Part shown: positions 17,051 to 24,616 of the stretch, in pieces
Position numbering within the stretch: position 1 is the stretch's first letter
Layout of the letters: each line of letters begins with the position of its first letter
Assembly (NCBI GenBank): GCA_964623265.1
Contig: CAZUTK010000013.1
Coordinates: forward strand, 1-47,891
Length of the DNA stretch: 47,891 nucleotides
Origin: CAZUTK01 sp964623265
GTDB taxonomy: Bacteria; Electryoneota; B3-LCP
Direction of reading: 5' to 3'
Translations under genes and position numbers: made by a program
The notes under the pieces: model-generated
The model's database searches: none
What the model was told of the DNA's origin: nothing
The model's input: only the letters and a program-made list of their open reading frames with translations

Positions 17051-17069
17051 GGCAGATCCGTTTTCTGCC
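17051..17069 (-). terminator. weak hairpin terminator in the pilus operon gap
   Basis: Minus strand GGCAGA pairs with TCTGCC around a 7-nt loop, followed by TTTAATTTAA. The 6-bp stem makes it a weak terminator or attenuator between the 17237-18487 gene and the lipoprotein gene. The rest of the 309-bp gap (16928-17236) holds only the inverted repeat at 17179-17225; I saw no promoter. Confidence 0.4.
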
Positions 17070-17178
17070 CAGATACCGACAACAACGGTGCCCTCTCGCC
17101 TGCGATGGGTGTCGAAATCTTTCCGATTCCGCCGATCCGATCTGCTGGAGACGGTTTATCCTGAGTCTTTTATCGGCA

Positions 17179-17225
17179 GACTCCGATGCAAACTTGACCG
17201 ACTCAAAATGCGATTTGCCGGAGTC
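17179..17225 (-). repeat. imperfect inverted repeat just after the 17237-18487 gene
   Basis: Minus strand GACTCCG plus GCAAA pairs with TTTGC plus CGGAGTC, with a 2-nt bulge and a 21-nt loop. More GACTC/GAGTC copies in the loop and just beyond allow alternative folds. It begins 12 nt after the stop and has no T-run. It could be an RNA stability or attenuation element. Confidence 0.45.
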
Positions 17226-17236
17226 CCTGCGGGTCT

Positions 17237-18487
17237 TTATTCGTACCAGGAGATCACGCTCGTCCTGCTGAAAACCGGGTAATTCGGCGGCGCCTGAGTC
17301 AGGAAGCGCTGATCATAGATGTACTTTTTCAGGTAACCCGTTTTGATCACTCCACCGTTCATCGTCCCGACCGGTCCGCGTTGATTCTGGACGATCCCCC
17401 CGACGACGGTCAGCGTGCCGCGCGGCGTCCCGGTGTTGTAGTTCTGGACGCTGAAGCTGGTGTTCAACGCCATCAGAGTCGCGTTGATCGTGCAATTGCT
17501 TCGATTGGCGGCATTGTCTGCCACGTAAATGTTTTGCTTCGAGATCAGACCCAGCAGATCATCGGCGGTGTAGTCGGTGAGCGGATTTTGCTTATAGACG
17601 ATATCATCCTCAATCCAGATGTTCCCTTCGGATAGAACCGTCACCTGTCCGTCCAGCGTGCCCTTTACATGAATCTCCGCACCATTGCCGGTGGCGATGA
17701 CGCCGTTCATGGATGCGATATCCACATTGCCGCTGGAATCCACGACGGTGTTGGTGATCGTCACCCATTTTCCGTTGATCTTCACGGTCTGCGTTTCCGT
17801 GTGGAATACCTCCCAGTTGAACGTTCCATTGTTGAGAAATTCGAGGTTCACATTCCCTTGAAAATACGTCCCTCCGTTCTGCGCCTGCCCTTCGATGATG
17901 GAGAGATCGGTGGGCAGTTGGATGGAAGGACAGCCGAAATTCGTCCCGCCTTTGAATTGCGGATGCCCGGATCCGTACCAGCTGGAGGCGACTGATGAGA
18001 CCAGTCCGTAGAACACCGGATCGCCGGAGATGTGGAACTGTCCGTTAGTGTGAATGGGACCTTTCAAAGTATCCCCGGTGATGAAGTAGATCAGCGGTTC
18101 CACATTGGTGAAATAGGCGAATTCGGAAAACGCCGATTTCGCCATCAGAACAATCGCCGTGGTCGTCTTTCCGGCGTAGGTCCCCATCGCGGTAATGCGG
18201 AGCTGGTTCAGCGTCAGGTTGGTGTCCGTGGATGCATCAATGATATTGCAGGTCACCGTGCCGCCGTTCAGGGAGAGATTGTTAAAGCCGCTTCGCCAGT
18301 TGAAATTCTGCGATATCGCTTGCAGACACAAATTCACGCCGCTGGTGGTGATATTGCGCGCGGCTTGTTCCACGTACCGTTCCGTGCTGATGTTCTGCGC
18401 TTGACGGCTCAAGCGGCCGTGATTGAGCTTCAACCCGCCGGCGATGATCGCGAAGCCCACCACGAGGATGATTGTGAAGCGTCCCAT
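17237..18487 (-). CDS. Pilus-associated protein with pilin-like N-terminal helix (PilX/DUF4900-like)
   Basis: I chose ATG 18487 because AGGAGG stands 7 nt upstream (18496-18501) and MGRFTIILVVGFAIIAGG follows; the longer frame adds 20 improbable residues. 416 residues. The N-terminus is a pilin-like hydrophobic helix (4-21) followed by an amphipathic stretch (QAQNISTERYVEQAARNI), without the GFTLxE signature. The large body includes PLIYFITGDTLKGPIHTNGQFHISGDPVFYG-type text recalling DUF4900-type pilus proteins (from memory, not searched). TVLSEGNIWIEDDIVY suggests a right-handed beta-helix-like region. The role is probably a tip or minor component of the filament. A conserved hydrophobic/aromatic C-terminus (SRTSVISWYE) ends it. 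Confidence 0.65.
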   Translation of the reverse strand: MGRFTIILVVGFAIIAGGLKLNHGRLSRQAQNISTERYVEQAARNITTSGVNLCLQAISQNFNWRSGFNNLSLNGGTVTCNIIDASTDTNLTLNQLRITAMGTYAGKTTTAIVLMAKSAFSEFAYFTNVEPLIYFITGDTLKGPIHTNGQFHISGDPVFYGLVSSVASSWYGSGHPQFKGGTNFGCPSIQLPTDLSIIEGQAQNGGTYFQGNVNLEFLNNGTFNWEVFHTETQTVKINGKWVTITNTVVDSSGNVDIASMNGVIATGNGAEIHVKGTLDGQVTVLSEGNIWIEDDIVYKQNPLTDYTADDLLGLISKQNIYVADNAANRSNCTINATLMALNTSFSVQNYNTGTPRGTLTVVGGIVQNQRGPVGTMNGGVIKTGYLKKYIYDQRFLTQAPPNYPVFSRTSVISWYE

Positions 18488-18562
18488 GCTGAAAACCTCC
18501 TCAAGACGGTTAGAGTGATTTCTTTTCCAACCGGCTGCTGCCGCCAAGAATCGAATGAAGAA

Positions 18563-19114
18563 TCAAAGATTTTTCGGGCGGATCGTGCCGTTCCAAGCGG
18601 CTCGCGCGTAAACCGTATCCACCGGAAAAGCATTCTCTACTAATAGGTAATAATCAATTCGCTTGACTAACGTCAGGTTGTTGGTGGCTGCACCGCCGAT
18701 ATCGTAAAAGCGCAGCCGAAAATTGACGACGCCCAGCGAAGAACTGATCGTCTGACCGTTCACCGAACGGTGGAACATGCGGTCACGTGGATTGATCGTG
18801 CCGTAAACTTCCCCCAAAGGACCCAGCCAGTAGCGGACTTGATCAACCGTGCCGTTGTTGTCCACATCGCCCCAAAAGGTGATGGAGCTCGTATCCGCCT
18901 GGGTGATCGCCAGGGAAGGGTTGTTGACGTGATACCCGATCTTGCGGAAATCGAATTCGATCTCCGATACCAGCTCCGCCAGATTTTCCTGCACGATCAA
19001 TTGCAATTGGTTCTCGGTGGTCTGCTCGGAGTAGTGGGCGTTGACATTGAGGATCATCATCATCAGCATCCCGCCGATGACGAAAGATCCCACCAGATCC
19101 AGCATCGTGCTCAT
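18563..19114 (-). CDS. Minor pilin-like protein (PilW/PilJ-like)
   Basis: A 183-residue protein with one N-terminal membrane helix (LVGSFVIGGMLMMMILNVNA) followed by a long helix (ENQLQLIVQENLAELVSEIEF) and a beta-rich C-terminal half. The order, the text DFRKIGYHV and the WGDVDNNGTVDQVRYWLG stretch resemble PilW-type minor pilins. The prepilin peptidase signature is absent, and helix residue 5 is not Glu in any sensible register. It starts 4 bp after the REC-cNMP gene and precedes the larger pilus-associated gene. Confidence 0.6.
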   Translation of the reverse strand: MSTMLDLVGSFVIGGMLMMMILNVNAHYSEQTTENQLQLIVQENLAELVSEIEFDFRKIGYHVNNPSLAITQADTSSITFWGDVDNNGTVDQVRYWLGPLGEVYGTINPRDRMFHRSVNGQTISSSLGVVNFRLRFYDIGGAATNNLTLVKRIDYYLLVENAFPVDTVYARAAWNGTIRPKNL

Positions 19115-19118
19115 GGCG

Positions 19119-19982
19119 TCATCCCTTCAGTTTGCGCTCCAACTGGTATATGCGGTTGCATGCCTTTCGATACTTGGTATAAATGGAATTCAACGCGTTG
19201 AAAACGAACAGCTTGAAAATTCTCTCTTCCTTCTGATTGAAGAAGTTGAGGATCGCATCCTTCTCGATCACTAAAATCTGTCCCGGCGTCTCCGCGATCA
19301 GGCTCTGGCTGCGCAATCCGTGCCGGAAAAGGTTCATCTCACCGTGACACTCCCCCCGCCCCAGCTTGCAGATCTGCGCCCCATCCTGCCAAACGGAAAA
19401 TTCACCGTCGAAGACAATATACAGCCGCTGGTCGGAAATCCCCTCATCCAGCACGGTTTCGTGAGTGCTGTAGGTGAAGACCTCGCCCAATTCTATGAAT
19501 TCCCTGCCGGTGTCAATCGTGAAGTTCTGCAGCAGTGGAATGACCTTCGGAGGAGCGGCCATAGCGATGTAGTTTTCCTGTATCTCCATCTTCAATTTCC
19601 GGTTCTCCTGCTTCAGACGATGCTGGCGCAGCGCCTTGTGGATCGTGATCTTCAGTTCATCCACGCTGAGCGGCTTGGCAAGGGAATCGAACGCCCCCAA
19701 TTTCATCGCGTCCACCGCAACATCCACATCCCCGAAGCCGGAAAACATGATGACCGTCTGATCCTCATCGAGTTTCTTGAGGTTCTCAAGCAGCTCCAGT
19801 CCGTCCATGCCCGGCATTCGGATGTCTGAAAGAACCAGATCGAAGCTCTGTTGACGTGCCAGATCGAACGCTTCTTCGCCGTTCGTCGAAGTGGTGATCT
19901 CGTACTCTTCCTGCGTCAGAGCCGAAGTGCAGAGCTCGAGGATCTCCGGATCATCGTCAACAATTAGGATCTTTTCCGACAT
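19119..19982 (-). CDS. Response regulator with C-terminal cyclic-nucleotide-binding domain
   Basis: 287 residues. The REC domain (1-120) has the acidic pocket DDD (9-11), phosphoacceptor Asp53 in LVLSDIRMPGMDG, the Ser/Thr switch in VIMFSGFGD and Lys in LAKPLS. A helical linker with coiled-coil character (122-147) leads to a cNMP-like beta-barrel (about 150-265: LGEVFTYSTHETVLDEG, LYIVFDGEFSVW, KLGRGECHGEMNLF). There is no DNA-binding domain, so output is likely by protein contact. Its position between pilus subunit genes suggests control of assembly or retraction, comparable in logic to PilG/PilH or FimX regulators (inference). The phosphate-binding PBC Arg is not clear, so cAMP binding is unproved. 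Confidence 0.85.
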   Translation of the reverse strand: MSEKILIVDDDPEILELCTSALTQEEYEITTSTNGEEAFDLARQQSFDLVLSDIRMPGMDGLELLENLKKLDEDQTVIMFSGFGDVDVAVDAMKLGAFDSLAKPLSVDELKITIHKALRQHRLKQENRKLKMEIQENYIAMAAPPKVIPLLQNFTIDTGREFIELGEVFTYSTHETVLDEGISDQRLYIVFDGEFSVWQDGAQICKLGRGECHGEMNLFRHGLRSQSLIAETPGQILVIEKDAILNFFNQKEERIFKLFVFNALNSIYTKYRKACNRIYQLERKLKG

Positions 19983-20015
19983 GGCTTTTCCTGCAGAAAA
20001 GTTCTGTGAATATCA

Positions 20016-20528
20016 TCAGTAAAGGGTGTAAAGTTGTTCCAAAGATATCGTCGTCGGACTGTTGTTCGACGGATTCACGAGATACGGGCTGGCAACGGTG
20101 ACTCGCAGACACTTGATATGAGTTTGACTCGTCTCAGTTTCACCAGGGCTGTTCGACTTTCGATAAGTCACCGTACCGGTGATCGTGAAGGGGACGGAAG
20201 GCAGCGTCAGGCTGTCCACGATGACTACGTTGTGATAATCGTCCACATCGTCGAAATTCGGGTAATTCTCGCCCGTTTCCTTGCCCAGGGATGCGATGGG
20301 AGTGAGCTGCGATGCGGATTGAACATACATCGTCAGACAAACTTCATCAAAGGCTTTCGTCCCCGCTTCCGCCAGGATCTTCTGCGCCAGCGACATCGCC
20401 GCCACCTCCGCGCTCGTGGTGACCAGAGTCCGGTCGTTGTGCAGCAGCGATTGGTTCATAGACGGCAGCGTCAGGCTGAACAACAGCAGGGCTCCCAGCA
20501 CCAATATCATCTGTCCTGTGTTGACCAT
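20016..20528 (-). CDS. Pilin-like protein starting MVNTGQMILVLGALLL
   Basis: 170 residues with a good GAGGGG site 6 nt before the ATG. After a short leader MVNTG comes the hydrophobic helix QMILVLGALLLFSLTL, then an amphipathic helix (TTSAEVAAMSLAQKILAEAG) and a beta-rich part. This is pilin architecture without Glu5. The G-Q junction is like that of the 23903-24316 product (MG-QQQ), which hints at a shared alternative processing site or none. It lies between PilB (25 bp) and the REC-cNMP gene (33 bp). Confidence 0.65.
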   Translation of the reverse strand: MVNTGQMILVLGALLLFSLTLPSMNQSLLHNDRTLVTTSAEVAAMSLAQKILAEAGTKAFDEVCLTMYVQSASQLTPIASLGKETGENYPNFDDVDDYHNVVIVDSLTLPSVPFTITGTVTYRKSNSPGETETSQTHIKCLRVTVASPYLVNPSNNSPTTISLEQLYTLY

Positions 20529-20553
20529 ATCATCCCCTCAAAGTTCGCATCCG

Positions 20554-22353
20554 TCAATCTTCCGCCGTGGCGAAAGCGATCTCCTCGCAGGTCGTCAACT
20601 TCTCTTTGATTCGTTCCCGCCCGGAAGCCCTCAGTGTCAGCATGCCGTTCTTGATCGCTTCGTTGCGGATCGCGTCTTCATCCACGTCGCCGCCGGATTC
20701 GAGAATGATCCTGCGGATTTCCTTCGTGAAGAGCAGCGCTTCGTGAATGGCGCCGCGCCCCTTGTACCCGTTGTTGCAGTGCTCGCAGCCGACTGCCTTG
20801 TAAAAGACTGTATTCTTGATCTCTTCTTTGGTGAACCCGAGGCTTAACGGCACCTCCGGATCCAGATCTTTATCAACTTCCTTGCATTTCTCGCAAAGAG
20901 TCCGAATCAAACGCTGAGCCACCACGATGTTGATCGCGTAGGCGATCAGGAACGGTTCGACGCCCATCTTAAAGAGACGGGAGACTGCCGAAGGAGCGTC
21001 GTTGGTGTGCAGCGTGCTGAACGTCAGGTGGCCGGTGTTCGCTAATTTGATGGCGATTTCCGCAGTAACCTTATCGCGCATCTCACCCACCATGACGATG
21101 TCCGGATCGTGGCGGAGAATAGCGCGGATTGCCCCCTCAAAATCCAAATGCGGACCGATCTTGATCTGGCGCGCGCCGCGGATCATATATTCCACCGGAT
21201 CTTCCACCGTGAGGACATTCACCTCCGGAGTCAACACCTGATGCAGAGCCGCCATCAAGGTGGTGGATTTCCCTGATCCGGTCGGTCCGGTCAAGATCAC
21301 CATTCCCTGAGGTTTATGCACTGCCTTCTCGAAATCCCGTTTCGCTTGCTTCTGAAATCCGAGCTTGCTCAGATCCGTGATGACCTTGCGGTCATCCAGC
21401 ACGCGGATGACGATGGATTCCAGCTTGCGCCGATATTCCGCCGCTACGATGGGCAGAATGGAAACGCGGAAGCGGATCAGGTGACCGTCTATATTGCGCT
21501 GAATGAAACCGTCTTGTGCGGCTTCCCGCTCGAAACGGTCCACGTTGCGCGAACGATCCTTCACCACGGCGGCGATGGCTTCCGGTTTGATGTACTCCTG
21601 CGTGTGCCAGAGCTGCAGCTTGCCGTCTATCCGAAAATGAAAATCCGTCCGGTTCCCCTCCCCGGGCACGATGTGGATATCGGACGCCCCCCTGCGCACC
21701 GATTCAACCAGACAGCCTTCAATCAGGTTCGTCAGAAGGGATTGATTGATTTCCTGGTCTAACTTCTCTTCATCAATCTTTTCCTCTTCCTCGTTCTCCT
21801 CAAAATTCTCGATCTGACTCGAAACGTCCTCGATGATTTGAAGAAACTCATTGGTGGTGGGGTAGATCGCTTCGATCCATTTTTTCAGATATTCGCGTCG
21901 AGCGTAAGAGAAGTCTAAGTGGCGGAAGCGAAACTTCTTGGCGAGATTGCGCAGTTCCCGATCGGTGGGATCGTCCATCAAGACCAGCAGTGTGTCCGCC
22001 CGCCGTTCATCCACCTTATAAGGAATGATGTTGTTCCGGATCAATTCGTCGCGGTCCGCCTTCTCCAGCGTCTCATAGAGGCTCTTGATGAACGCGATCT
22101 TCTGTTCCGTGAGAGTCTCATGCTCGAGATCCACTTCGGTGAAGGCGTAGATTTTCGCCAGCTCCCGATAGATCTCATGCCGGTCGCAGCCTAAATCCTC
22201 GACCAGAATCTCGCCCAGCTTCCTGCGCTTCGATCCGGTCTCGGAGCTCTGCAGGATCAGAGCCTTTTCCAGAATCTCCGCGTCAATAACGCCGTGTTCC
22301 ACCAGCAGATCGCCGCTGCGGGTGATCTTCTTGGTCTCTTCTCGAATCGGCAT
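20554..22353 (-). CDS. pilB: PilB/GspE-type pilus extension ATPase
   Basis: The 599-residue cytoplasmic motor for filament extension. Two parts resembling MshEN domains fill residues 1-150. An unusually acidic linker (ENFEENEEEEKIDEEKLDQE, about 182-201) precedes the N2 domain with ASDIHIVPGEG (about 222-232). The core has Walker A GPTGSGKST (about 355-363), Asp box VEDPVEY, Walker B DPDIVMVGEMRDKVTAE, His box TLHTNDAPSAVSRL and the zinc-binding pair CEKC...CEHC (about 490-525) of true PilB/GspE proteins. All catalytic residues look intact. The start is 7 bp after the PilC stop and its ribosome site is weak, suggesting translational coupling. Confidence 0.95.
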   Translation of the reverse strand: MPIREETKKITRSGDLLVEHGVIDAEILEKALILQSSETGSKRRKLGEILVEDLGCDRHEIYRELAKIYAFTEVDLEHETLTEQKIAFIKSLYETLEKADRDELIRNNIIPYKVDERRADTLLVLMDDPTDRELRNLAKKFRFRHLDFSYARREYLKKWIEAIYPTTNEFLQIIEDVSSQIENFEENEEEEKIDEEKLDQEINQSLLTNLIEGCLVESVRRGASDIHIVPGEGNRTDFHFRIDGKLQLWHTQEYIKPEAIAAVVKDRSRNVDRFEREAAQDGFIQRNIDGHLIRFRVSILPIVAAEYRRKLESIVIRVLDDRKVITDLSKLGFQKQAKRDFEKAVHKPQGMVILTGPTGSGKSTTLMAALHQVLTPEVNVLTVEDPVEYMIRGARQIKIGPHLDFEGAIRAILRHDPDIVMVGEMRDKVTAEIAIKLANTGHLTFSTLHTNDAPSAVSRLFKMGVEPFLIAYAINIVVAQRLIRTLCEKCKEVDKDLDPEVPLSLGFTKEEIKNTVFYKAVGCEHCNNGYKGRGAIHEALLFTKEIRRIILESGGDVDEDAIRNEAIKNGMLTLRASGRERIKEKLTTCEEIAFATAED

Positions 22354-22360
22354 AAGAATA

Positions 22361-23701
22361 TCACATACCGGGATGTTTGGGTCGAATCACCGCCGTTTCC
22401 GAACTGACAATAGTGATGGCGGTCATCACGATCATGATGATCATCGCGATGGCGACCTGGATCATATCAATGATATTGCGAAGCTTGTGCGTCGTCTCCT
22501 TCTCGTAGTAATTGGCGACCTGCAGAGCGGTCTCCCGAACCGTGCCTGTCTCCGCTCCGGAATGCAAGCGCGAAAGTGCGTTTTTAGTGAAGACTCCGGT
22601 CTTCTCCAGAGCTTCCACCAGCCCCTGTCCGTCCTTCAGCATCATCGGGATGGCGACTTCCTTGATCTGCTTCTCCATATAAGGGCTCCTGCAGGCTTCC
22701 GCCGCCGTCCGGATCGCTTCTACGTTCTCTCCGGACCCGGAATACAGCGAGTAAAACACCCGGCAGAAGATCTCTATGGATGTCTTGTGCATCAGCGTGC
22801 CGACCACCGGCACCTTAATCAGGTATTTCGACGCCAGATACTTCCCGCGTTGCGATAGGAAAAAACGCGCGGCGAGAAAAGTTACAGCGGCTATGCCGCC
22901 TAAAATGAACAAGGCGTTATCCTGAATCATCTGGGAGATCTTCAGCGTCGTCGCCGTCATCGGCGGCAGTTCGATGTCGAATTTCAGGAACATCTTCGCC
23001 GTCTGCGGGAAAATGTAGGCGACATAGAACAACACTGCACCGGCAAGAGCCAGGATTACGATCGAAGGCATAATCAACGCGCTCTTCAGGTTCTTCTTGA
23101 ACTCTTCATTGCGCTCGAGGAACTTGGCGGTGGATTCGTAGATCTCCACCATATTGCCCGACTTCGACGCCACTCCCAACAGGTGAGCCGGAAATTTGCC
23201 CAGCGCATCGCTCTGCTTGCCGAATACCTCCGCGCCGTCCTTCCCGTCCTTCAGGTCTTGGTTGATTTCACGCAGAGCCTGCTTCAGGGCTTTATTATCC
23301 ATATCGTTGGACAGAAGGTTCAGAATCTCGTCGTACGGCAGTTTTTCGCGCAGCAGATCTGCGGAAAGCCGGATGAACATCACGACGTCCTTCGACGGCG
23401 GTTTCATCCTGAAGTCGAACAGCTTTTTCTGGATGGACAATACGTTGAAACCCATCTTCTCCAGCGCCCGCCGGACTTCGTCGGAACTGAAAGCTTTTTG
23501 ATATCCTGTGATGGCGGCTTCCTTGCCCTTGCGCACCTTGTAAACGAAGGTGCTCTTGCGTTCCAGCGACTGAAGCTTGAAGCGACGCTGCTGAGCGAAT
23601 TCTTCCGCTCGTTTTCGGGCTTCTTTTCTCGTCCTGGCGGTGATGATGCCCTGCATAATGCGCCCGGAGAGCGCGATGCCTTGGTATCGAAATTCAGCCA
23701 T
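22361..23701 (-). CDS. pilC: PilC/GspF inner membrane platform protein
   Basis: A 446-residue polytopic membrane protein onto which PilB and PilT dock. It has two T2SSF repeats, at about 140-265 (VVMFIRLSADLLREKLPYDEIL ... GVASKSGNMVEIYE) and about 335-430 (IEIFCRVFYSLYSGSGENVEAI ... LHSGAETGTVRETALQVANYYE). There are three hydrophobic segments (about 205-228, 258-278, 415-440). An N-terminal extension of about 100 residues holds two copies of the short MAEFRYQGIALSGRI-type lead and KAFSSDEVRRALEKMGFNVLSI. It starts downstream of the pilin terminator, so it probably has its own promoter, which I could not identify. Confidence 0.95.
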   Translation of the reverse strand: MAEFRYQGIALSGRIMQGIITARTRKEARKRAEEFAQQRRFKLQSLERKSTFVYKVRKGKEAAITGYQKAFSSDEVRRALEKMGFNVLSIQKKLFDFRMKPPSKDVVMFIRLSADLLREKLPYDEILNLLSNDMDNKALKQALREINQDLKDGKDGAEVFGKQSDALGKFPAHLLGVASKSGNMVEIYESTAKFLERNEEFKKNLKSALIMPSIVILALAGAVLFYVAYIFPQTAKMFLKFDIELPPMTATTLKISQMIQDNALFILGGIAAVTFLAARFFLSQRGKYLASKYLIKVPVVGTLMHKTSIEIFCRVFYSLYSGSGENVEAIRTAAEACRSPYMEKQIKEVAIPMMLKDGQGLVEALEKTGVFTKNALSRLHSGAETGTVRETALQVANYYEKETTHKLRNIIDMIQVAIAMIIMIVMTAITIVSSETAVIRPKHPGM

Positions 23702-23844
23702 CGATCTTCCGTCCGGTTTTTCGCCTTGATGCGCGAAAAGACAGGCGCATAATCAGCCTGCCTCTTCGCAGTGATAGATATCTCAGAGTCTGGATCCAAG
23801 TTTGCATAGTTGCCTGCAATATTCGTATAAAAAAGTGTGATTCC

Positions 23845-23888
23845 ATTCCGTAAAAAACGAGAGGGAGGCGGGCGGTTTCGCCCGCCTC
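23845..23888 (-). terminator. strong terminator after the major pilin-like gene
   Basis: Minus strand GAGGCGGGCG (23888-23879) pairs with CGCCCGCCTC (23874-23865) around a 4-nt loop. CCTCTCG and TTTTTT follow. It insulates the pilin transcript from pilC. Confidence 0.85.
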
Positions 23889-23902
23889 TCCATACAGAAA
23901 TT

Positions 23903-24316
23903 CTACCGGCTGATCACCGTGAGTGCTACGCTATCAGCCCATACCTGAATCCTGGCGGTGCAGTTTGTTCCGTCGCCGTCGCCGTCTTCCACGCCCACGC
24001 CCTGGAGCGTGACGCTGGTCGCGTTGCCCGCTGTGCTGATGGAGTAGGTCCCGTTGTCATTGGTCGGCTGCGTCGTCAGATACGCCAGACCTGCCGCATT
24101 GTTCGTCAACAGCGCGAAGGAACCGCCCCCGCCGCCCATCGCGGTCGGACGACGATAATGCTGTTGCGCACGGGAAGCCAGGTTGACCAGGTCGGCGGTG
24201 ATCGCATCCAGATTGGAACTGGCCGCCTGATCATTGAACATATTGATCCCGACCACCACCGCGATCCCCACGATGATCACGGATAAGACGATGAGTAGAA
24301 GTTGTTGCTGTCCCAT
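23903..24316 (-). CDS. Probable major pilin-like subunit (MGQQQLLLIVLSVI type)
   Basis: 137 residues with the best ribosome site of the locus (AAGGAGAG, 4 nt spacing), its own sigma54 promoter and its own terminator. This is the pattern of a highly made subunit. The helix QLLLIVLSVIIVGIAVVVGINMF is followed by an amphipathic helix (NLDAITADLVNLASRAQQHYRR), a Gly-rich turn (MGGGGGSFALL) and a beta-rich end rich in Thr/Asn. The pilin signature G-[FM]TLxE is missing; the only possible leader is MG. Similar MGQQQ-type proteins occur in FCB candidate phyla (from memory). That it is the main filament subunit is inferred from context. Confidence 0.75.
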   Translation of the reverse strand: MGQQQLLLIVLSVIIVGIAVVVGINMFNDQAASSNLDAITADLVNLASRAQQHYRRPTAMGGGGGSFALLTNNAAGLAYLTTQPTNDNGTYSISTAGNATSVTLQGVGVEDGDGDGTNCTARIQVWADSVALTVISR

Positions 24317-24377
24317 TTGACTCTCCTTGATTGAATCTCACATTACCGCATGTTCGTTTCCTTTGGTCGGTCTTTAT

Positions 24378-24393
24378 TACAATCCCCGTGCCA
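24378..24393 (-). promoter_or_regulatory. sigma54 promoter of the pilin-like gene
   Basis: Minus strand TGGCACG (24393-24387), GGGA, TTGTA (24382-24378). The consensus is TGGCACG-N4-TTGCA, so it differs at one base. The expected transcript start is near 24368, about 50 nt before the ATG at 24316. The next gene upstream encodes a sigma54 activator. The remaining AT-rich stretch up to 24616 probably holds the activator's binding sites; I could not define an operator. Confidence 0.8.
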
Positions 24394-24578
24394 CTTTTGT
24401 AACACATTGTATATTATATCGTTAATAACCAAAAATCGCATCTATCCCCGCTGAAAAACGGTTCCCGCGCTGAAAACCGGATCCGAGACCACGATTCTAT
24501 GACAATCCGCTGCAAATAGATTTTTCTAATTCATTGATTATTATGAATATAACACGATTGTCACATTTTCATGACGGT

Positions 24579-24594
24579 GTCGCCTTTCGGCGAC
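24579..24594 (-). other. small GAAA-loop hairpin after the sigma54 activator gene
   Basis: Minus strand GTCGCC-GAAA-GGCGAC, about 25 nt after the stop at 24617. No T-run follows, so it is more likely an mRNA 3'-end stabiliser or weak factor-dependent stop than a true terminator. Confidence 0.35.
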
Positions 24595-24616
24595 TTGCGA
24601 AATCCTGCTTTGCGGA

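Noticed and set aside
16848..17282. Plus-strand open frame across the pilus operon gap.
   Set aside because: No ribosome site, composition not protein-like, and it overlaps two real minus-strand genes at its ends.
24317..24616. Small RNA or riboswitch in the AT-rich region before the pilin gene.
   Set aside because: Apart from the sigma54 promoter and a short hairpin no conserved structure could be recognised.
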